A stretch of 64,000 nt of DNA from Trema orientale (Eukaryota > Streptophyta > Magnoliopsida > Rosales > Cannabaceae), in the NCBI GenBank assembly GCA_002914845.1, contig JXTC01000412.1:176722-240721 (forward strand). Direction: 5' to 3'. A program made the translations under genes and the position numbers. Numbering within the stretch: position 1 is the first letter of the stretch; every line of letters starts with the position of its first letter. Below the pieces are notes generated by a model. It saw nothing but the letters and a program-made list of their open reading frames with translations. It was not told the DNA's origin and made no database searches. This document shows, one piece after another, positions 60,901 through 64,000 of this stretch.

Positions 60901-63000
60901 TTTTCATCTTTGATTTTGTGATTTGATTGAATTGGCCCTTTGTCTCTGCATTTGGGTGAGGGGTTGGACTGGGTTTTTGTGTCTGTTTGCTTCGTCCTAG
61001 GTTATTCTGCCTCTTCTCTTCCATCAATCTGCTGCTTTGTTTCTCTCTCTCTCCCTCTCTCTCCCTCTCTCTCTCTCTCTTTATTTTTTCAATGCCTTCT
61101 TCTCTTTTTTTTTTTTTCCATCCTTTATGTCTTATTTTCTCTATTTTTCCAGATCATTTTCTTCTCTCTTTATCTCAGATCATGGCTTCTTCTGTTCTTT
61201 TATTTGATTTATTCTTCCTTTTAAACTTCTATAATTTGTCTTCTTCTACTAATTTTTTTTCTAAGCCTTTGTTTGCTAATATCTGGTTCATCGGATTGGA
61301 TTTGTCTCTATCAATTTAAGTTGTTCTCGATTTGTTTTTTTATTTGGATGCTTTGGTTGGTTTGGTGATCCTTTTTACTTTTTTGATCTAGAACTTTGTA
61401 TTTTTAATATTTTTTTTCCCTTGTATCATGCTCTTTCTATTATAGGGTTGTTGTTTATTTCATGTTCATGTTTGTTCATATTATGAAATAATTCCTCTAT
61501 ATTTTTTGATCCTTTTTAGGGTTGGTTTATTATTTTCTAGGTTATTTTGTTAGGCCTTGGTTTGTTGACGTGGGCTTCTTATTTTTGGGCTTGAACTTTT
61601 CTTGTTGGACTGGTTATGGTCTTTACTTTTTGGGCTTTTTATTTAGAAACTGGGCTTGGTTGGACTCCATACTATCCGATAAATATTATTTTGTAAATTA
61701 TTTTGTTTATTTATTTTTTAAACAAAATGCCCGTCATATTTTAGTTTTTTTTAATATTTTCTTACAACCTTGTGCAAATATATATATATATATGTATATA
61801 TGTATGTGTGTGCGTGTATATATACTATATTTTAGGATATTTTGTTTATGTGTAGTTAAATTTCTAGACTTTTCCCTAGAAGATTCTTATGGCAGTTTTC
61901 CTTTTTTAAAATTATTTTTGTTTGATATTTATCATCTCTTCTAGATTTTTTTGATGCTAATTATGATCCTGTTTTTGCTTTTGGTGATGTATCCACTTAC
62001 ATTTATGAATTGAGTCCTGTTCACATAACTTCATTTTCATACTATTTTCATCCAAAAAAAAAAAAGGAAAAAAGAAAGTTAAAAAAAAAGTAATTTGGAG
62101 ACAGAGAAGAAAAGTGGGGCAATTTTTTCTTACATATATTTTTGGAGATTTTTATTTTTTTTATATGAGATATTTATTTTTTTTCACTGTTTGCTTATTT
62201 AAAGTACCTATATTGGGTAAGTTTTTGTTTTTTGTTTTTTATTAGACATATTTTTTTTTTTTATTATCTATTGCTTCTGGATGTTGCTATGTGTTAAATT
62301 TTCTTTTAATGCCTTTTGTAACCTTTTTACTGCCATTTGGCTATAAATACTTAAGTTATTTACTATCCTATTGACACCCTATTCATGCCCATATTCCTTT
62401 TCACTCATAATCTACTAAGTTTGTTCTTAACCTCTTTGACTGTATTTATTTTGCTCTTATTGCTTTCTCTACACTTCGTATAACTTCTAACCATTTATAA
62501 TTGATTTAAAGAGCTTTTCTTAGAAACAATTCAGATATTATTGCCCTTTATTAAGTTCTATTATGTTGTTTTCTTTTTCTTTTCTTCGAGTTATGAGTAT
62601 GCTTTGTTTTGATATTCACTAATGTCTATACTATATGTACTATTGATATACAATTGAGATTTTTACTTATTTGTTGTTCTGTTCAATATCATGTACAATT
62701 AAAGTGCTTTATTAAATATTGTTGCTTTTGATTTTAGTTATATTCTGTTATGTTATATATTAGTGTATATCGTCTCTCTTGTTTTTTTTTTTTCTGTGTA
62801 GATGTTTGTCTCTTCATTCTTTTGTGTTTGGAAAGTATAAAATGCTTCAATATTTTTCTTTTTTTTTTATTTCTTTGTTTAATGTGCTCATTTTCACTAC
62901 TTTTTTTTTTTCCTATCCTTTTACCCAGTCTTTGATTTTTTTTCCTTTCATCCAAATAACAGTATTATTTCCTTCCTCTTTTTTTTTTTTTTTTTTCCTT
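60901..63000. other. Pyrimidine-rich intergenic region, no gene
   Basis: Strongly T/C-rich on this strand, with a (TC)n-like run at 61041-61082 and many T-runs. The Phe/Leu/Ser-rich ORFs of up to 140 codons (for example 61522-61944) come from this bias; none shows a domain. It may be an unrecognised repeat. Confidence 0.45.
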
Positions 63001-63003
63001 TTT

Positions 63004-63254
63004 AATGGTGTGATTTCAAGTCTTTGCCCTCGGAGTGTTGTGGAGAGTGGTTATTAGATAGGTTTTTTTGGTAATTTGCGTGGGTGCATTTATTGGATGT
63101 GGTCCGATTGTGTTTTGTATTTCAAATGGTGTGATTTTACATCTTTGTCCTTAGAGTGTTGTGGGGAATGGTTGTTGGATAGAGGTTTTTTTGGTAATCT
63201 AAGTAGACTGGGTGCATTTATTGGAGGTGGTCTAGCCAGTTATACTTTGTGTTT
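63004..63254. repeat. ~121-bp tandem duplication
   Basis: Units start AATGGTGTGATTT at 63004 and 63125 and share GAGTGTTGTGG, TTTTTTTGGTAAT and GGGTGCATTTATTGGA. They differ at many bases, so the event is older than the others in this window. Confidence 0.8.
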
Positions 63255-63410
63255 ATATTGTTACGTTTTTGTCCTTAAAATTTTTTATGTAGTTTGTGTG
63301 TAGGTGTGGCTATTTTGTCTTCTCACTTTAATTGTTTTGACCAAAGTGACCTTTTATTCTGGGGTTTGGCCGGGGAATTTGGTTGGATTTTTTGGTCATT
63401 CACTTGGCCA

Positions 63411-63540
63411 TTCATTCTTTTTTTTAAATGATGTGTTTATCTAATTATAAGAAATATTTTGTTTGCATAAGTATTCATTCTTTTTTTTTAACCACGTGTT
63501 TATCTAATTACAAGAAATATTTTATTTGTATAAGTGAAAA
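63411..63540. repeat. ~64-bp direct repeat pair
   Basis: TTCATTCTTTTTTTTAA followed by GTGTTTATCTAATTA.AAGAAATATTTT occurs twice in a row. Confidence 0.8.
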
Positions 63541-63582
63541 AATAATTTCTTAGGTAGCTAGATAGACATTTGAAAATACATT

Positions 63583-63942
63583 GGGGCCGTTTGGTTCGCC
63601 CATTCCATTCCATTGGAATGGAAAATCCATTTGAATGGGTGTTTGTTTCAACAACTCTAAATTTTTCATTCAAATGGTCTTTTAGAATGAGTGTTTGTTT
63701 TAACAATTTAGTTTTTTCATTCAAATGGTTCATCAGTCACATCAACTATTTGAATGGATTTTTGTGTCTTGGATGAGAATGGAGGGGAAGAGGTGTTTTT
63801 GAATGGTCCATTCCAATACTCACATTCTAATTATAACCCATTCCACTATTTTTTCCATTCAAATGTCTTCCATTCCAATTATAATCCATTCCACAATTTC
63901 CATTCAAATACACACATTCAAATAGGCGAAACAAACGGGGCC
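63583..63942. mobile_element. MITE with CCATTCAAATGG repeats
   Basis: A 360-bp non-coding element. Left end GGGGCCGTTTGGTTCGCC; right end in reverse complement GGCCCCGTTTGTTTCGCC. The interior is made of many CCATTC/GAATGG words. ATT flanks both ends (63580-63582 and 63943-63945), a possible 3-bp target copy. A truncated relative lies at 34109-34412. Probably PIF/Harbinger- or hAT-derived; not decided. Confidence 0.8.
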
Positions 63943-64000
63943 ATTATCTTACAAATTTGCTATATATTGATAATACTTTCACATGTTTGAGCCAAATATT

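Noticed and set aside
61522-61944. 140-codon ORF rich in Phe, Leu and Tyr
   Set aside because: It follows from the T-rich composition, includes a translated TATATG microsatellite and has no known domain.

Overview
The window is nuclear DNA of a flowering plant, most likely a eudicot. It is AT-rich, its host genes carry GT..AG introns, it holds plant-specific families (IQD, DUF1664, plant BPI/LBP), and short DNA transposons are dense. I cannot name the species from sequence alone. Two isolated N bases (48415 and 56018) show that this is a draft assembly.

Layout. From 1 to about 5 kb lies transposon debris, including a decayed CACTA-like element with an hAT-type MITE nested in it. From 6 to 14 kb there is a small EF-hand gene cluster: one pseudogene (6135), two intact genes (10034, 12927) and one broken 3' fragment (13646). 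A third intact gene (26219) sits beside TAF6, on a 2.8-kb segment that is also present at 10.8-13.6 kb. Between these two segments lie mostly repeats, including a well-bounded CACTA transposon (20656-23401, 3-bp TSD) that carries a spliced Ulp1/C48 protease-like domain. From 26.9 to 33 kb, on the minus strand, is a complete 12-exon TAF6 gene. From 33 to 40.9 kb is a gene-poor stretch of MITEs, SINE-like sequence and local duplications. From 41 to 44.1 kb (plus) is a six-exon IQD-type calmodulin-binding gene. eIF1A (45056-45493, minus) follows, then an 11-exon DUF1664 gene (50963-55621, minus), then a six-exon BPI/LBP-like secreted protein gene (56802-59525, plus). The last 4.5 kb holds no gene I recognise, only short repeats and a MITE.

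The host genes do not form a pathway: TAF6 (transcription initiation), eIF1A (translation initiation), IQD (calmodulin binding), DUF1664 and BPI/LBP are unrelated neighbours. For all multi-exon genes I placed exons by GT/AG and reading phase, and every total is a multiple of three.

The most useful observations are: (1) both N bases sit exactly at the joint of a head-to-tail duplication (2.7 kb and 0.33 kb), best explained as two haplotypes or contig ends joined by the assembler; (2) the EF-hand segment that duplicated out of the TAF6 neighbourhood carried the last codons of TAF6 with it and landed against a second EF-hand fragment, giving a chimeric ORF; (3) a MULE-type MITE with a perfect 9-bp TSD whose empty site is preserved in the paralogous segment; (4) the CACTA element whose C48 domain keeps its His, Asp, Gln and Cys motifs. 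I found no evidence for a wholly new biological system.
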